The notes beneath the pieces were generated by a model. That model did no database searches. It was not told where the DNA came from and saw only the letters and a list, made by a program, of their open reading frames with translations. From assembly GCA_020846145.1 (NCBI GenBank), contig JADLEL010000020.1:1-37002 (forward strand): DNA of 37,002 bases, in the 5' to 3' direction. Positions within the stretch are counted from its first letter, which is position 1; each line of letters opens with the position of its first letter. The DNA comes from Pirellulales bacterium. GTDB lineage: Bacteria > Planctomycetota > Planctomycetia > Pirellulales > Thermoguttaceae. Shown in pieces: positions 22,081 to 30,564 of this stretch. The position numbers were made by a program, and so were the translations under genes.

Positions 22081-22929
22081 GTGCGAATTCGAAATCTTTT
22101 ACCTGGAGCGCCAATCTGCGCGCTTTTTTTCAGGGCCGTTTTCTCGACGGTTTTTCTCTTTGCATTGCACGCTACCGCGCGGTGCGACGCCTTGAAAATC
22201 GTCGCTACCGGCGACTCCCTCACCGGGCAGTATTGGAGCTACCTGCCGCAAGCCTTCAGCGGAGAGGGCGTGTCGGCAGTCGTTCCCGATCCCGTTTACT
22301 CGCATCCGGCAACCATCTGCACGGCGCGGGGCGGTCTGGCCGCGCCGTACTACGTCGGCCGGATGGCCTATTCGCCGGAAGCCCCGATCAATTACGCCGC
22401 GAACGTGCTCGCCGCCGATCCCGACGTGGTTCTCTTCATGTTGGGCATCAACGATCTCGGCTGGGATAACAAAGTCGATGCCCGCTTCGACGCTTACAAG
22501 AACGATATCGGTTCCGTCTTCGAGAGCTTCGCGAATTTCACCAATTCGCGCGGCGAACGCCCGAAAGTCGTCGTCGGCAGCGTCCTTCCTTTCGATATCG
22601 CCAAGAACAACGCCTACTGGTCCATGGCGCGCCCCTTCGATCCCATGGACTGGCTCGATAACAAGTGGAATGCCTGGCTCGAGCGGGAAGCCGATCGATA
22701 CGGATTTACTTACGTCGATAATTTCTCCGCCATTCAGCAAGTTCCCGACTGGAAAACGAGCCTCATGGCCGCCCACGACGGACTGCATTTATCGGAACGC
22801 GGCAGCCAATGGGTCGCTTCGCAATTCGCCGCGGCGGCGGCGGTTCCCGAACCCTCTACGCTGGCATTGCTCGTTTTGGGGGCCATCGGCTTGCTGGCTT
22901 ACGGCGGCCTGAGACGAGGCCGCGCCTGA
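22081..22929 (+). CDS. PEP-CTERM SGNH/GDSL hydrolase
   Basis: Predicted secreted esterase or lipase-like enzyme, 282 aa. GTG 22081 has an excellent AGGAGG SD at 22070-22075. An N-terminal hydrophobic signal (about 11-36) precedes block I GDSL (44-47, nucleophile Ser46). Block II Gly is near 84-85, block III GIND is at 122-125 (Asn124), and block V DGLH at 233-236 gives Asp233 and His236. The C terminus VPEPSTLALLVLGAIGLLAYGG followed by RRGRA (from residue 255) is a textbook PEP-CTERM sorting signal, recognised by an exosortase not encoded here. So the protein is probably exported and anchored at the cell surface. Substrate unknown. Single gene with its own promoter. Confidence 0.85.
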   Translation: MRIRNLLPGAPICALFFRAVFSTVFLFALHATARCDALKIVATGDSLTGQYWSYLPQAFSGEGVSAVVPDPVYSHPATICTARGGLAAPYYVGRMAYSPEAPINYAANVLAADPDVVLFMLGINDLGWDNKVDARFDAYKNDIGSVFESFANFTNSRGERPKVVVGSVLPFDIAKNNAYWSMARPFDPMDWLDNKWNAWLEREADRYGFTYVDNFSAIQQVPDWKTSLMAAHDGLHLSERGSQWVASQFAAAAAVPEPSTLALLVLGAIGLLAYGGLRRGRA

Positions 22930-22951
22930 AGCGTCAAGCAATCCGGCCCGC

Positions 22952-25171
22952 TCATTTCAGCGATTCGATCCATTGGCGGATGATTTCCACCGCGTCGTCG
23001 TCCACCTTCGACGTGGCGACGTTCGGCATTCTTCCTTGGTCGCGAGCTTTCATCCGCAATAAGAGAATGGAACGGTCGGGATCGCCGGGGACGATGATCT
23101 TCGAGCCTTCGGGACCGTAATCGCCCTTGGCCGGCGGAGTGCCGAGGAGCTTCGTTTCGACCAGCGGCGTGTGCAAGCGCATGTCGAGGCTGTTGTCCGA
23201 GATTCCGCCCGGGCAGTGGCAGATCGCGCAGTTCACGTCCAAATAGGCCCGTGCGAGAGTAGTCGTTTCCTTTGCCGATTTCGCGTTTTTTTGCCGGCGG
23301 ATCGCCTCGTTCCAATCGGGATACGCTTCCATTTTATCCGCCGAAGCGGCGAGCGATTCACCGAAGACGCCGAGATGATCGAGCGTGCGGATTTGATTGT
23401 CCTTCGCTTTGCCGAAATCGTGCTCGCGATTCATTTGCCGCGTATTGGGGCCGAGCACAAAACCGGCCGCCGGCGTGTGGCAGTTCATGCAATCGGCCCG
23501 GCTGGGATAATACCAGGATTGCGTCATCTCGCCCTGGGGAGTTTTGACTCGGTAATCGATGGTCGCCGCCGCGTCCATGAGCGCGGCGTCGGTCTGTTCG
23601 TCGTTCCACAGATACGTGTAGCCGACCCATTCCCGTTCGTTATGCACCATGAAGCGGGTTTCGAGCCGCCGTCGAGTGGCCGGATCGCCGTTGGCCGCGT
23701 CGAGAAAAAATGTTTTCACGAGCACCGCGCCCACGGGGAATTCCCACTGCCCCGCGGGGCTGAATCCGATTTTTTTGCCCGCGGGCAGTGCGATATACCG
23801 CTCCTTCGCCGCGCCGTCCGACCACAGCGGCACGTTCACGTCGTAGGGGATCAGTCCCGCGACGGGCGTCATCGTCTTCGTCGAGGCGAAGAAGCCCGTT
23901 TCGGAAAGCCGCCGCGGGAAGTACGGTTCCTCTGTGCTTTGCTTCTCCGCCTTGCGGAATTTGTAGATATAACCGTCGAAACAGGTGAAGAGCACTTCGT
24001 CCGATTCGTCCTGACCGAACGAGGAGATTTCCTTCTTTCGACGGACGATCTCCAGGTTGCCGGTCATCTTCGCGCCGTCGTAGCGCAGCGCCCAAACGTG
24101 CCCGGTGTTGTAGTCGGAGTAGAGGTAGGCGCCGTACAACTCGGGCAGCGCCTTGCCGCGATAGACGACGCCGCCGATGACGCACTGGCCGATGCCGCGG
24201 CCGTAGTCGATGATCGGCGCGATAAGTTTTTCATCGCCTTTGGCCAAATCGGGGCGGAAGTCGTGAAATCCTTCCTTCAGATTCCAGCCGTAATTCCCGC
24301 CTTTGACGAGGATGTCCACTTCTTCGTATTTGTTCTGGCCCACGTCGCCGGCCCAAAGCGCGCCGGTCAGCCGGTCGAACGACAGCCGCCAGATGTTCCG
24401 CACGCCGTACGCCCAGATTTCCCCTTTCACGCCTTCGCCCCGGTCGGCGAACGGATTGTCCCGGGGAATGGCGTATTTCCGGCCGGGGTCTTCGCGGTCC
24501 ACGTCGATTCGCAGAACTTTCCCCAAGAACGTATTCAAGTTCTGCCCGTTGCGGTGTGGATCGTTGCCGGAACCGCCGTCGCCCAAACCCAAATAGAGAT
24601 ATCCGTCGGGGCCGAACTCCAGGCTGCCGCCGTTATGATTCCAATAGGGTTGGGGAAAGTTCATCAGGATTTCGAAGGAATCGGGATCGGCCCGGTCCGT
24701 GTCGTCCTTCATGACGCGGAACCGCGCCAGCACCGATTGCAGCGGCCGCCGGGTGTAATATACGTAGAAAGTTCCGTTCTCCTTGAATTTCGGATGGAAG
24801 GCCACGCCCATCATGCCTTCCTCGTTTTCCACCAGTTGGGCGACCTTGCTCCAATCGAGAAAGACCTTGCATTCCCGCTCGGTGGCGTCGGGCCGGTTCG
24901 GAAAAACGTAGATGATGCCTTTTTGCGTAACCGCGAACAGCCGATGCGTGCCGTCGCCCGCATGGGCAATTTGCAAAGGGCGCTCGAATCGCAAATTCGG
25001 GAACGCCTTTTCGATCTCCAGCGGCGGCAGGGGATCGGGCGAACCCATCAGCCGAGAAGTATCCACCGGCACGAATTTTTCGATCCCGAACGGTTTTTCC
25101 TCCGCCGCGGCAAACGAGAAGCAGAGCGCAAGAAATAACGCCGAAGTTCCAAGGGGTATTATTGGGCGCAT
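22952..25171 (-). CDS. Secreted PQQ-type sugar dehydrogenase fused to cytochrome c-like domain
   Basis: A 739-aa exported redox protein. Signal peptide about 1-23 (ending FAAAEE). Residues about 55-405 form a six-bladed propeller of the soluble aldose/sorbosone dehydrogenase type: NEEGMMGVAFHPKF, NHNGGSLEFGPDGYLYLGLGDGG (His179 the likely base) and WAYGVRNIWRLSFD. The C-terminal region carries two c-heme motifs, CMNCH (561-565) and CAICH (648-652), with a possible axial Met at 715 (GRMPN). Such fusions pass electrons from the oxidised substrate to the heme. Convergent with the SGNH gene (22 nt apart) and 20 nt downstream of the kinase gene, so the two minus-strand genes may be co-transcribed. 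Substrate unknown. Confidence 0.85.
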   Translation of the reverse strand: MRPIIPLGTSALFLALCFSFAAAEEKPFGIEKFVPVDTSRLMGSPDPLPPLEIEKAFPNLRFERPLQIAHAGDGTHRLFAVTQKGIIYVFPNRPDATERECKVFLDWSKVAQLVENEEGMMGVAFHPKFKENGTFYVYYTRRPLQSVLARFRVMKDDTDRADPDSFEILMNFPQPYWNHNGGSLEFGPDGYLYLGLGDGGSGNDPHRNGQNLNTFLGKVLRIDVDREDPGRKYAIPRDNPFADRGEGVKGEIWAYGVRNIWRLSFDRLTGALWAGDVGQNKYEEVDILVKGGNYGWNLKEGFHDFRPDLAKGDEKLIAPIIDYGRGIGQCVIGGVVYRGKALPELYGAYLYSDYNTGHVWALRYDGAKMTGNLEIVRRKKEISSFGQDESDEVLFTCFDGYIYKFRKAEKQSTEEPYFPRRLSETGFFASTKTMTPVAGLIPYDVNVPLWSDGAAKERYIALPAGKKIGFSPAGQWEFPVGAVLVKTFFLDAANGDPATRRRLETRFMVHNEREWVGYTYLWNDEQTDAALMDAAATIDYRVKTPQGEMTQSWYYPSRADCMNCHTPAAGFVLGPNTRQMNREHDFGKAKDNQIRTLDHLGVFGESLAASADKMEAYPDWNEAIRRQKNAKSAKETTTLARAYLDVNCAICHCPGGISDNSLDMRLHTPLVETKLLGTPPAKGDYGPEGSKIIVPGDPDRSILLLRMKARDQGRMPNVATSKVDDDAVEIIRQWIESLK

Positions 25172-25190
25172 GATTAAAAGCGTAAAAAAA

Positions 25191-26708
25191 TTACTCTCTC
25201 TCGCCGGCGGTCGAGAAGACGATTTCGGCGAGGGCCTCGCGGAGTTGCTTCATCGTTAGCGGCATGGAGAGCACGCGGCGGATGCCTGCGGCTTTGACTT
25301 GCTTTTTCCAGGCTTTTTGATCCTCGCCCAAGAGCAGCACGGTGGGAACCGAGGAGGTCTTTTTGTTCGCCCCCAACTCATTGAAGGCATCCAGGGCGGG
25401 TTCGCCGATGGATTGCGCGTTGATCAACACGCAATCGGGGGGGATATTGTCTTGAAAGAGCCGATTCACCGCCCGCGCGGGATCGCTGATCAGCAGCACT
25501 CGATAACCGGCATTTTTGAAGCCCGAACGGAAGATTTCCTGCATTTGCCCGTTCGACTCGACCACCAGCACCGTCCGTCCGAGCATGGCCTGGGCGGAGG
25601 ATCTCGGCGGGGAATCGACGGTTTCGACCTGCGTGTCGTCGGGCGACGGCCCGCCGCCGGTGGCCTGCGCGAGTTCTTGCAGCCGGCGGCTGGCGCTTTC
25701 CAGATCGACGAGCATGGCCCCCGGCGATTGATAGCGTTTTTCCGGATCGAGCGACATCGCCTTGTTGATCACCATCGATACGCAATGCGCGAGCGCCGGT
25801 TCGAGCTTGAGAATCGGCGGCACGTCAACGAATCGCTGGCGGCTTAACCGCTGCAGCCGGTCCTTGGTTTCCGTCAGCGGCGGCACGCCGGCGAGCATGT
25901 TGTAATACATGCAGCCGAGAAAGTAAATATCGCTGCGGGTATCGTCCTTGCGCACGCCGGTGATGCGCTCCAAGGCGGCGTAATCGATCGAACGGGCGTT
26001 CAGCATGCCGTCTTGTTCGGCCTCCGGCAGCGATTCGTCCATGCCCGCCAAACCGAAATCGACGATCTTCGCCTGCCCCCGGCTCGATACCAGGATGTTG
26101 CTCATCTTCATGTCGCGGTGCGTCAATCCGTTTTCGAAGGCGCAGCGCATGCCGTCGGTGATGTCCACCATCAGCCGGGTGGCTTCCAAGGGAATCAGCT
26201 TTTTGCGAATCTTCACGAAATCGCGCAGATTCTGTCCTTCGATGAACTCCATCACCATGTAATGCACATTGCCGTGCGAAATCACGTCATCCACCCGCAC
26301 GATGTTCGGATGACGCAGCTTGATTCCCACCCGGCCTTCCCGATCGAACCGATTGAAGAACTCGGGCTGCTGGCTATAGCGTCGGCGGAGCACCTTGAGC
26401 GCGCGGACCTCTCCGGTGGTCGTATGAACGGCGCGATAGACCCGGGCGAAAGTTCCGCTTCCCACCTGATAGAGCACTTTGTACTTATCGTAGAAATAGC
26501 CCGTCTTGTCCCCGCGCGTGAGGCATTCGACTTGGTAATTCGTCAAATACTCTTTGCGGAGCAGAGTTTGGATCAACAGCGGCAGCAGTTCCTTGCCGGA
26601 GTGGCTCCGACTGCCCAGGGCGGACCAGACCTCTTGCAATTGCCTATCGGTAAGCAAGCCGAGGTCCAAGGCGCGTTGTCCGAATTGTTCGGCAGTTGCT
26701 TGAGACAT
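25191..26708 (-). CDS. Ser/Thr protein kinase with degenerate receiver domain
   Basis: 505 aa. The pre-kinase helical domain is residues 5-72, the kinase about 77-345: glycine loop VGSGTFARV (82-90), Lys105, HRDMKMSN (197-204) and DFG (217-219), so catalysis is likely. The APE motif is replaced by ALE (DYAALERITG). After a Pro-rich linker, residues 379-497 resemble a response-regulator receiver (TVLVVESNGQMQEIFRSGF), but the phosphoacceptor Asp is Asn430 (CVLINAQ) and the conserved Lys before Pro is Met, so it is probably not phosphorylated. No membrane segment: cytoplasmic. I chose ATG 26708 over the TTG at 26729, which has no SD. Upstream of the dehydrogenase gene on the same strand. Confidence 0.9.
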   Translation of the reverse strand: MSQATAEQFGQRALDLGLLTDRQLQEVWSALGSRSHSGKELLPLLIQTLLRKEYLTNYQVECLTRGDKTGYFYDKYKVLYQVGSGTFARVYRAVHTTTGEVRALKVLRRRYSQQPEFFNRFDREGRVGIKLRHPNIVRVDDVISHGNVHYMVMEFIEGQNLRDFVKIRKKLIPLEATRLMVDITDGMRCAFENGLTHRDMKMSNILVSSRGQAKIVDFGLAGMDESLPEAEQDGMLNARSIDYAALERITGVRKDDTRSDIYFLGCMYYNMLAGVPPLTETKDRLQRLSRQRFVDVPPILKLEPALAHCVSMVINKAMSLDPEKRYQSPGAMLVDLESASRRLQELAQATGGGPSPDDTQVETVDSPPRSSAQAMLGRTVLVVESNGQMQEIFRSGFKNAGYRVLLISDPARAVNRLFQDNIPPDCVLINAQSIGEPALDAFNELGANKKTSSVPTVLLLGEDQKAWKKQVKAAGIRRVLSMPLTMKQLREALAEIVFSTAGERE

Positions 26709-26918
26709 CCGCGAAGTTCCCGTCTGCAAGTGGGGAGGATATATAAAGAAAATAATTTGGGGGAAGCCGTCAAAGCGACTGCCCTAATTCAATCCTAAGA
26801 TTTGGTGAAAAATGGCACAACCCCGCCAGAGAAGGGATTTGCCGCCAAAAGCAGAGCCGTCGCCATGCCCTCGGTGAATGACACCGGGGGCATTGAGGAG
26901 GAAACGGAGGGCGATACT

Positions 26919-27029
26919 GCTAGCCCGCATTATTTATAAAAGCGATTTGTAGAAGCGGCATCTTGCCGCTTTTGCCTAAAATGCGGCAGGATGCCGCATC
27001 TACGATGTTTATGAATAATCCCGGCTAGC
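26919..27029. repeat. 111-bp long palindromic element
   Basis: Outer arms GCTAGCC...ATTATT(T/C)ATAAA (26919-26940) and their inverse (27008-27029) enclose a second pair: 26949-26969 and 26983-27003 match in 19 of 21 positions (core GCGGCATC). The whole could fold into one long hairpin. It fills the spacer between two minus-strand genes and touches the stop region of the 94-aa gene, where it may also act as terminator. The rest of 26730-26918 shows no gene. Confidence 0.7.
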
Positions 27030-27031
27030 AT

Positions 27032-27316
27032 TCACGAGGCCTCCTCTAGTTTTTGGCGGTAATCGTCTCGTTCGCGGCGGGTGGCTTCCAAGTCGAAAGC
27101 CAGGTATTTCATATCCAATCGCAATTGACTGAGGGCATCCTGTACCAGGGAAAGAATCCGGCGACGACGGCGCGTGCTCTCGATCACGCGGGTCATAAAT
27201 GGCGCGAGTTCCGTGCGATACCCCTCGGGAAGGGAGTCAATGGCTCCGGCGAGATCGAGCATCTCGTGGGGAATTTCGTCATTGCTCGGCTTCGCAATGT
27301 GTGCTTGATCGCTCAT
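27032..27316 (-). CDS. Small Arg-rich, probably coiled-coil protein
   Basis: 94 aa, function unknown. After a polar N terminus, residues about 20-35 hold LAGAIDSLPEGYRTELAPF-like sequence, then ESTRRRRRILSLVQDALSQL (about 47-66, five consecutive Arg), and a Leu/charged segment MKYLAFDLEATRRERDDYRQKLEE suggesting a coiled coil. It could be a nucleic-acid-binding or scaffold protein; I recall similar short planctomycetal proteins without a known role. ATG 27316 is chosen because AAGGAG (27323-27328) stands 6 nt before it; a longer frame to 27397 exists but lacks such support. Own transcription unit, divergent from the 922-aa secreted protein gene. Confidence 0.7.
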   Translation of the reverse strand: MSDQAHIAKPSNDEIPHEMLDLAGAIDSLPEGYRTELAPFMTRVIESTRRRRRILSLVQDALSQLRLDMKYLAFDLEATRRERDDYRQKLEEAS

Positions 27317-27585
27317 GCTGTTCTCCTTCATGGTGGTTGATCTTCTGAAAAGCACGGTTTGTGCCGAGATAGTCCGATTTCCGCGAAACAATCGCAACTC
27401 CTTATTTCATAAGCAGTTAATGCAATCCACCCTTCCCCGGAGCTAACCTCCGATGCGGACAAAACGCAACGTTTGCTCTGGAAAAAAACCGCAAATCCTG
27501 ATACAAGCACCACTTACGTTCACGAAGATGCCCCGCGCGCCAAGTGGTATTTCCGAAACGTCCCCGAAAAAATTATTCGTTCGCC

Positions 27586-30354
27586 ATGTCGTTCCTCACC
27601 CGATCCTTGCTATTGATCAACTTCCTCGCCGTTTACGCGACGGGGAGTTTGGCATTCGGGCAGTCGGCATGGTACGAGGGATTCGAGGGGGCGGAAGCGT
27701 CCTGGCGCGAAGCCGGCGGCGACGTGCGCTATAAAATCCTCGATCGTGGGCGGACCGGCGGCGCGCATACCGGCGAAAAGTGCGAGTGGTTCCGCATTTC
27801 CGCCGACGGCGGCACGAAGTTGAACCTTACCCACGACGTCGGCCATCCGCGGGTCATCGAGGAATTGTTGCCCACGGTTTGGATCCGATCCGATCGGCCG
27901 GGCATGAGCCTCTCCGCGAACGTCGTCTTGCCGCGCACGATCGATCCCCGCACGAACAAGCCCCTGGTAACCAACGTCGCCGGGGAAGCCGCGTATAACG
28001 ACGTCGGACGCTGGCAGCAACTTCGGATTGCCGATCTGCAAAAACTCGTCGCGCGCCAGGTCCGCGCCCTGCGCTTGCAGCTCGGCCCCCATATCGACGA
28101 CCGCGAAGCGTACTTGGACGCCCTGCTGCTGAACGTTTACGGCGGGCCGGGCGTAACCAACGTCTGGATCGACGACCTCGACGTCGCCGGCTACGTGAGC
28201 CTGAACGCAGCGACCCGCGGACAAGTCGTCGCGTCGCTGCCGCGCATCGGCGGCCCCTCCGGGAACAATCCCCGGGGTGCGCCGAATTTCCCCGCAACGG
28301 CCGAACCGCCGAAACGATTCGACGTGAAACTTACCGGCTCGGTGCTCTCCGTCGATGGAAGGCCGATATTTCCTCGGGCGATCGAGCATCAAGGCGAACC
28401 ACTCGCGGCGTTGAAACAACTGGGATTCAACGCCGTGTGGCTCAAGCGGCTCCCCACGCAAGAACTTTTGGAAGAGGCCGATCGCCTGGGACTCTGGCTG
28501 ATCTGCCCGCCGCCGCGACCGACGCGCAGCGACGGCAGCTTTGATCCCGCGGGGACGCTCGGCCGCATCGGACCGGCTTTCGACCGCGTGTTGCTCTGGG
28601 ATTTGGGCGGCGATTTGACGCCCGCGCAACTGCAAATCACGCGCCGTTGGGCCGATCAAATCCGCTCCGCCGACCTGCGCTGCGCACGGCCGCTGATCTG
28701 CAAACCGCTTGGCGATCTGCGCGGCTACAGCCAGGTGGGCAACAACGACATGTCCATTTTGGTCGATCGGCGTCCGCTGGGCACGAGTATGGAACTCAAG
28801 GATTACGGCACGTGGGTCGGCCGGCAGCCCTGGGTGGCCTTGCCCGGCACACCGATGTGGACCGCCCTCCAAACGCAACCCAACGAATCGTTGCGAAGGC
28901 AGATTGCCGCGCTCGATCCCGGCACTCCCCCGCCGTCCTGCGTGTCCTTCGAGCAGATGCGGCTGTTGGCCTATACGGCCGTCGCGGCGGGCAGCCGGGG
29001 GGTGATCTTCCTTTCTTCCTCGCCGCTCGATGCCGCCGATCACGACACTCGGCAACGCGCCATGTCGTTGGAATTGCTCAATTTGGAGATGGTGCTCCTC
29101 GAACCGTGGGCCGCCGCAGGAAATTTTTGGGATAAAGCCGAATCCAGCGAAAAACAGATCACCGCGACCGTCCTCCGCGCCGATCGCGGCCGGCTGCTCC
29201 TGCCGATTTGGTCGGAGCAAGGCGCGCAGTGCGTGCCGGGTCAATCGGCGGGCAATAAGCTGTCGTTCGTGGTGGCGGCCGTGCCCGAGGAAAGCAACGC
29301 CTACGAAATGACGCCCGGCGGGCTGCGCAAACTTCCCCACCATCGCGGGGCGGGCGGACTGCGCGTAACCTTCGAGGAATTCAGTCTGACTTCGCAGGTG
29401 CTGCTGGCTCACGATCCGCTGATCGTCAACGGCCTGATGCGGCGTTCCGAAAACATCGGCCAGCGCGCGGCGCGGCTCACGCGCGATCTGGCCGTCGGCA
29501 AATTGGGCGCGGTGCAAGCGGTGCAAAAACAACTGCCGCAGCCGCCGGAGGGCGCGAAACAACTCGCCCTGTGGAACGATTCGGCGCGGAAAAACCTGGC
29601 CTGGTGCGACGCTCAGCTTGCCGCCCGAGACTATTCCGCCGCCGCGTCGAGCGCCGATCGCGCGCTCAGGGCGTTGCGGATGATCGAGCGTTCTTACTGG
29701 GATCGAGCGGCGAATAACGATTACGTCCGCCGCAACGGCATCTCGCCGGCGACCAGCCCCGCCACGCTGAGCTTCGAGACGCTGCCCTTGCAGAACCGGC
29801 TGCTCGCGCGGATTCGCAATTCCCGCGGGCCGAATATCCTGCCTTGTGGAAATTTCGACGATCCGAATCTCCTGCTGCAAGCCGGTTGGCAAAACATTCC
29901 CAATGTCGCATCGGGGAACGATCCGGGAGGGCTGCCCCTGCTGCAAACCTCGGCCGACTTGCTTCCCCAAGCGGCCCATAGCGGCCCGATGGGACTGCGC
30001 TTGACCGCCACGCCCACCACGCCGGAAACCCCGCCGCTCGTGATCGAAACTCCCCCGGTGCGGTTCGTCTCGCCGCTCGTGCCCGCGGAGGTGGGCCAAC
30101 TGGTTTGCATTCACGGCTGGATCAAAGTGCCCAAGGCCATCGACGGCAGCGTCGATGGCCTGATGATCTACGACAATCTAGGCGGCGAAGCGCTGGCCGA
30201 ACGCATCGGCCTCACCGCCGACTGGCGGCAATTCGTACTCTATCGCATTTCCACCCAGCCCGGCGGCGTGAACGTAACCTTCTCCCTCACCGGATTGGGC
30301 GAGGCGTATATTGACGACGTGGGCATCGAAGTGCTTGAAATGACCAATTTGTAG
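27586..30354 (+). CDS. Large secreted protein, function unknown, glycosidase-like middle
   Basis: 922 aa. ATG 27586 gives a clean signal peptide (MSFLTRSLLLINFLAVYATG, cleavage near residue 25); an in-frame GTG at 27544 would only add residues before it. Residues about 30-200 look like a carbohydrate-binding-type beta domain (WYEGFEGAEASW ... NVWIDDLDVAGYV). The middle (about 245-500) resembles a (beta/alpha)-barrel glycosidase: SVDGRPIFPRAIEHQG, LKQLGFNAVWLKRLPTQELL, EADRLGLWLICPPP. I see no certain pair of catalytic Glu. The last 160 residues resemble a second binding domain ending GEAYIDDVGIEV. Probably acts on envelope or external polysaccharide, but this is inference. Isolated gene, no strong SD. 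Confidence 0.8.
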   Translation: MSFLTRSLLLINFLAVYATGSLAFGQSAWYEGFEGAEASWREAGGDVRYKILDRGRTGGAHTGEKCEWFRISADGGTKLNLTHDVGHPRVIEELLPTVWIRSDRPGMSLSANVVLPRTIDPRTNKPLVTNVAGEAAYNDVGRWQQLRIADLQKLVARQVRALRLQLGPHIDDREAYLDALLLNVYGGPGVTNVWIDDLDVAGYVSLNAATRGQVVASLPRIGGPSGNNPRGAPNFPATAEPPKRFDVKLTGSVLSVDGRPIFPRAIEHQGEPLAALKQLGFNAVWLKRLPTQELLEEADRLGLWLICPPPRPTRSDGSFDPAGTLGRIGPAFDRVLLWDLGGDLTPAQLQITRRWADQIRSADLRCARPLICKPLGDLRGYSQVGNNDMSILVDRRPLGTSMELKDYGTWVGRQPWVALPGTPMWTALQTQPNESLRRQIAALDPGTPPPSCVSFEQMRLLAYTAVAAGSRGVIFLSSSPLDAADHDTRQRAMSLELLNLEMVLLEPWAAAGNFWDKAESSEKQITATVLRADRGRLLLPIWSEQGAQCVPGQSAGNKLSFVVAAVPEESNAYEMTPGGLRKLPHHRGAGGLRVTFEEFSLTSQVLLAHDPLIVNGLMRRSENIGQRAARLTRDLAVGKLGAVQAVQKQLPQPPEGAKQLALWNDSARKNLAWCDAQLAARDYSAAASSADRALRALRMIERSYWDRAANNDYVRRNGISPATSPATLSFETLPLQNRLLARIRNSRGPNILPCGNFDDPNLLLQAGWQNIPNVASGNDPGGLPLLQTSADLLPQAAHSGPMGLRLTATPTTPETPPLVIETPPVRFVSPLVPAEVGQLVCIHGWIKVPKAIDGSVDGLMIYDNLGGEALAERIGLTADWRQFVLYRISTQPGGVNVTFSLTGLGEAYIDDVGIEVLEMTNL

Positions 30355-30446
30355 CACGAATTGTGTATCGCGGCGGATTGAAAACCTGCCCTGCCGGACA
30401 GGAGGTATGCGAAGTTAGGAGGACGGGCATTCCTGTCTTCCGCGAA

Positions 30447-30465
30447 CCGCGACCGATGGTCGCGG
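30447..30465. repeat. CCGCGACC hairpin after the secreted-protein gene
   Basis: CCGCGACC (30447-30454), loop GAT, GGTCGCGG (30458-30465) form a perfect 8-bp stem about 95 nt after the stop at 30354. Only CTTTCC follows, so it is a weak terminator at best. The neighbouring bases (GAAAACCTGCCC, CTACCCTACCGGGC) resemble pieces of the repeats at 5027 and 2401. Confidence 0.5.
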
Positions 30466-30530
30466 CTTTCCAACATGTTTTCCCATGAAAAGATGACTTA
30501 CTGACCGCCTACCCTACCGGGCTGGGCATA

Positions 30531-30558
30531 TTGACTGTCCCCGCGAATGAGGTAGGAT
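30531..30558 (+). promoter_or_regulatory. Candidate promoter of the Uma2 gene
   Basis: TTGACT (30531-30536), 16-nt spacer, TAGGAT (30553-30558). The expected transcription start is at or within a few bases of the ATG at 30565, so the message might be leaderless. The -35 lies inside a fragment of the GACTGTCCCC repeat. GGTAGGATGG could instead serve as a weak ribosome binding site of a longer transcript. Confidence 0.35.
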
Positions 30559-30564
30559 GGTGAT

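Noticed and set aside
27610-30114. 834-codon open frame on the minus strand opposite the 922-aa secreted protein
   Set aside because: The plus-strand frame has a signal peptide and domain-like sequence, while this frame is Arg/Gln/Gly-rich without motifs, as expected for an antisense shadow.
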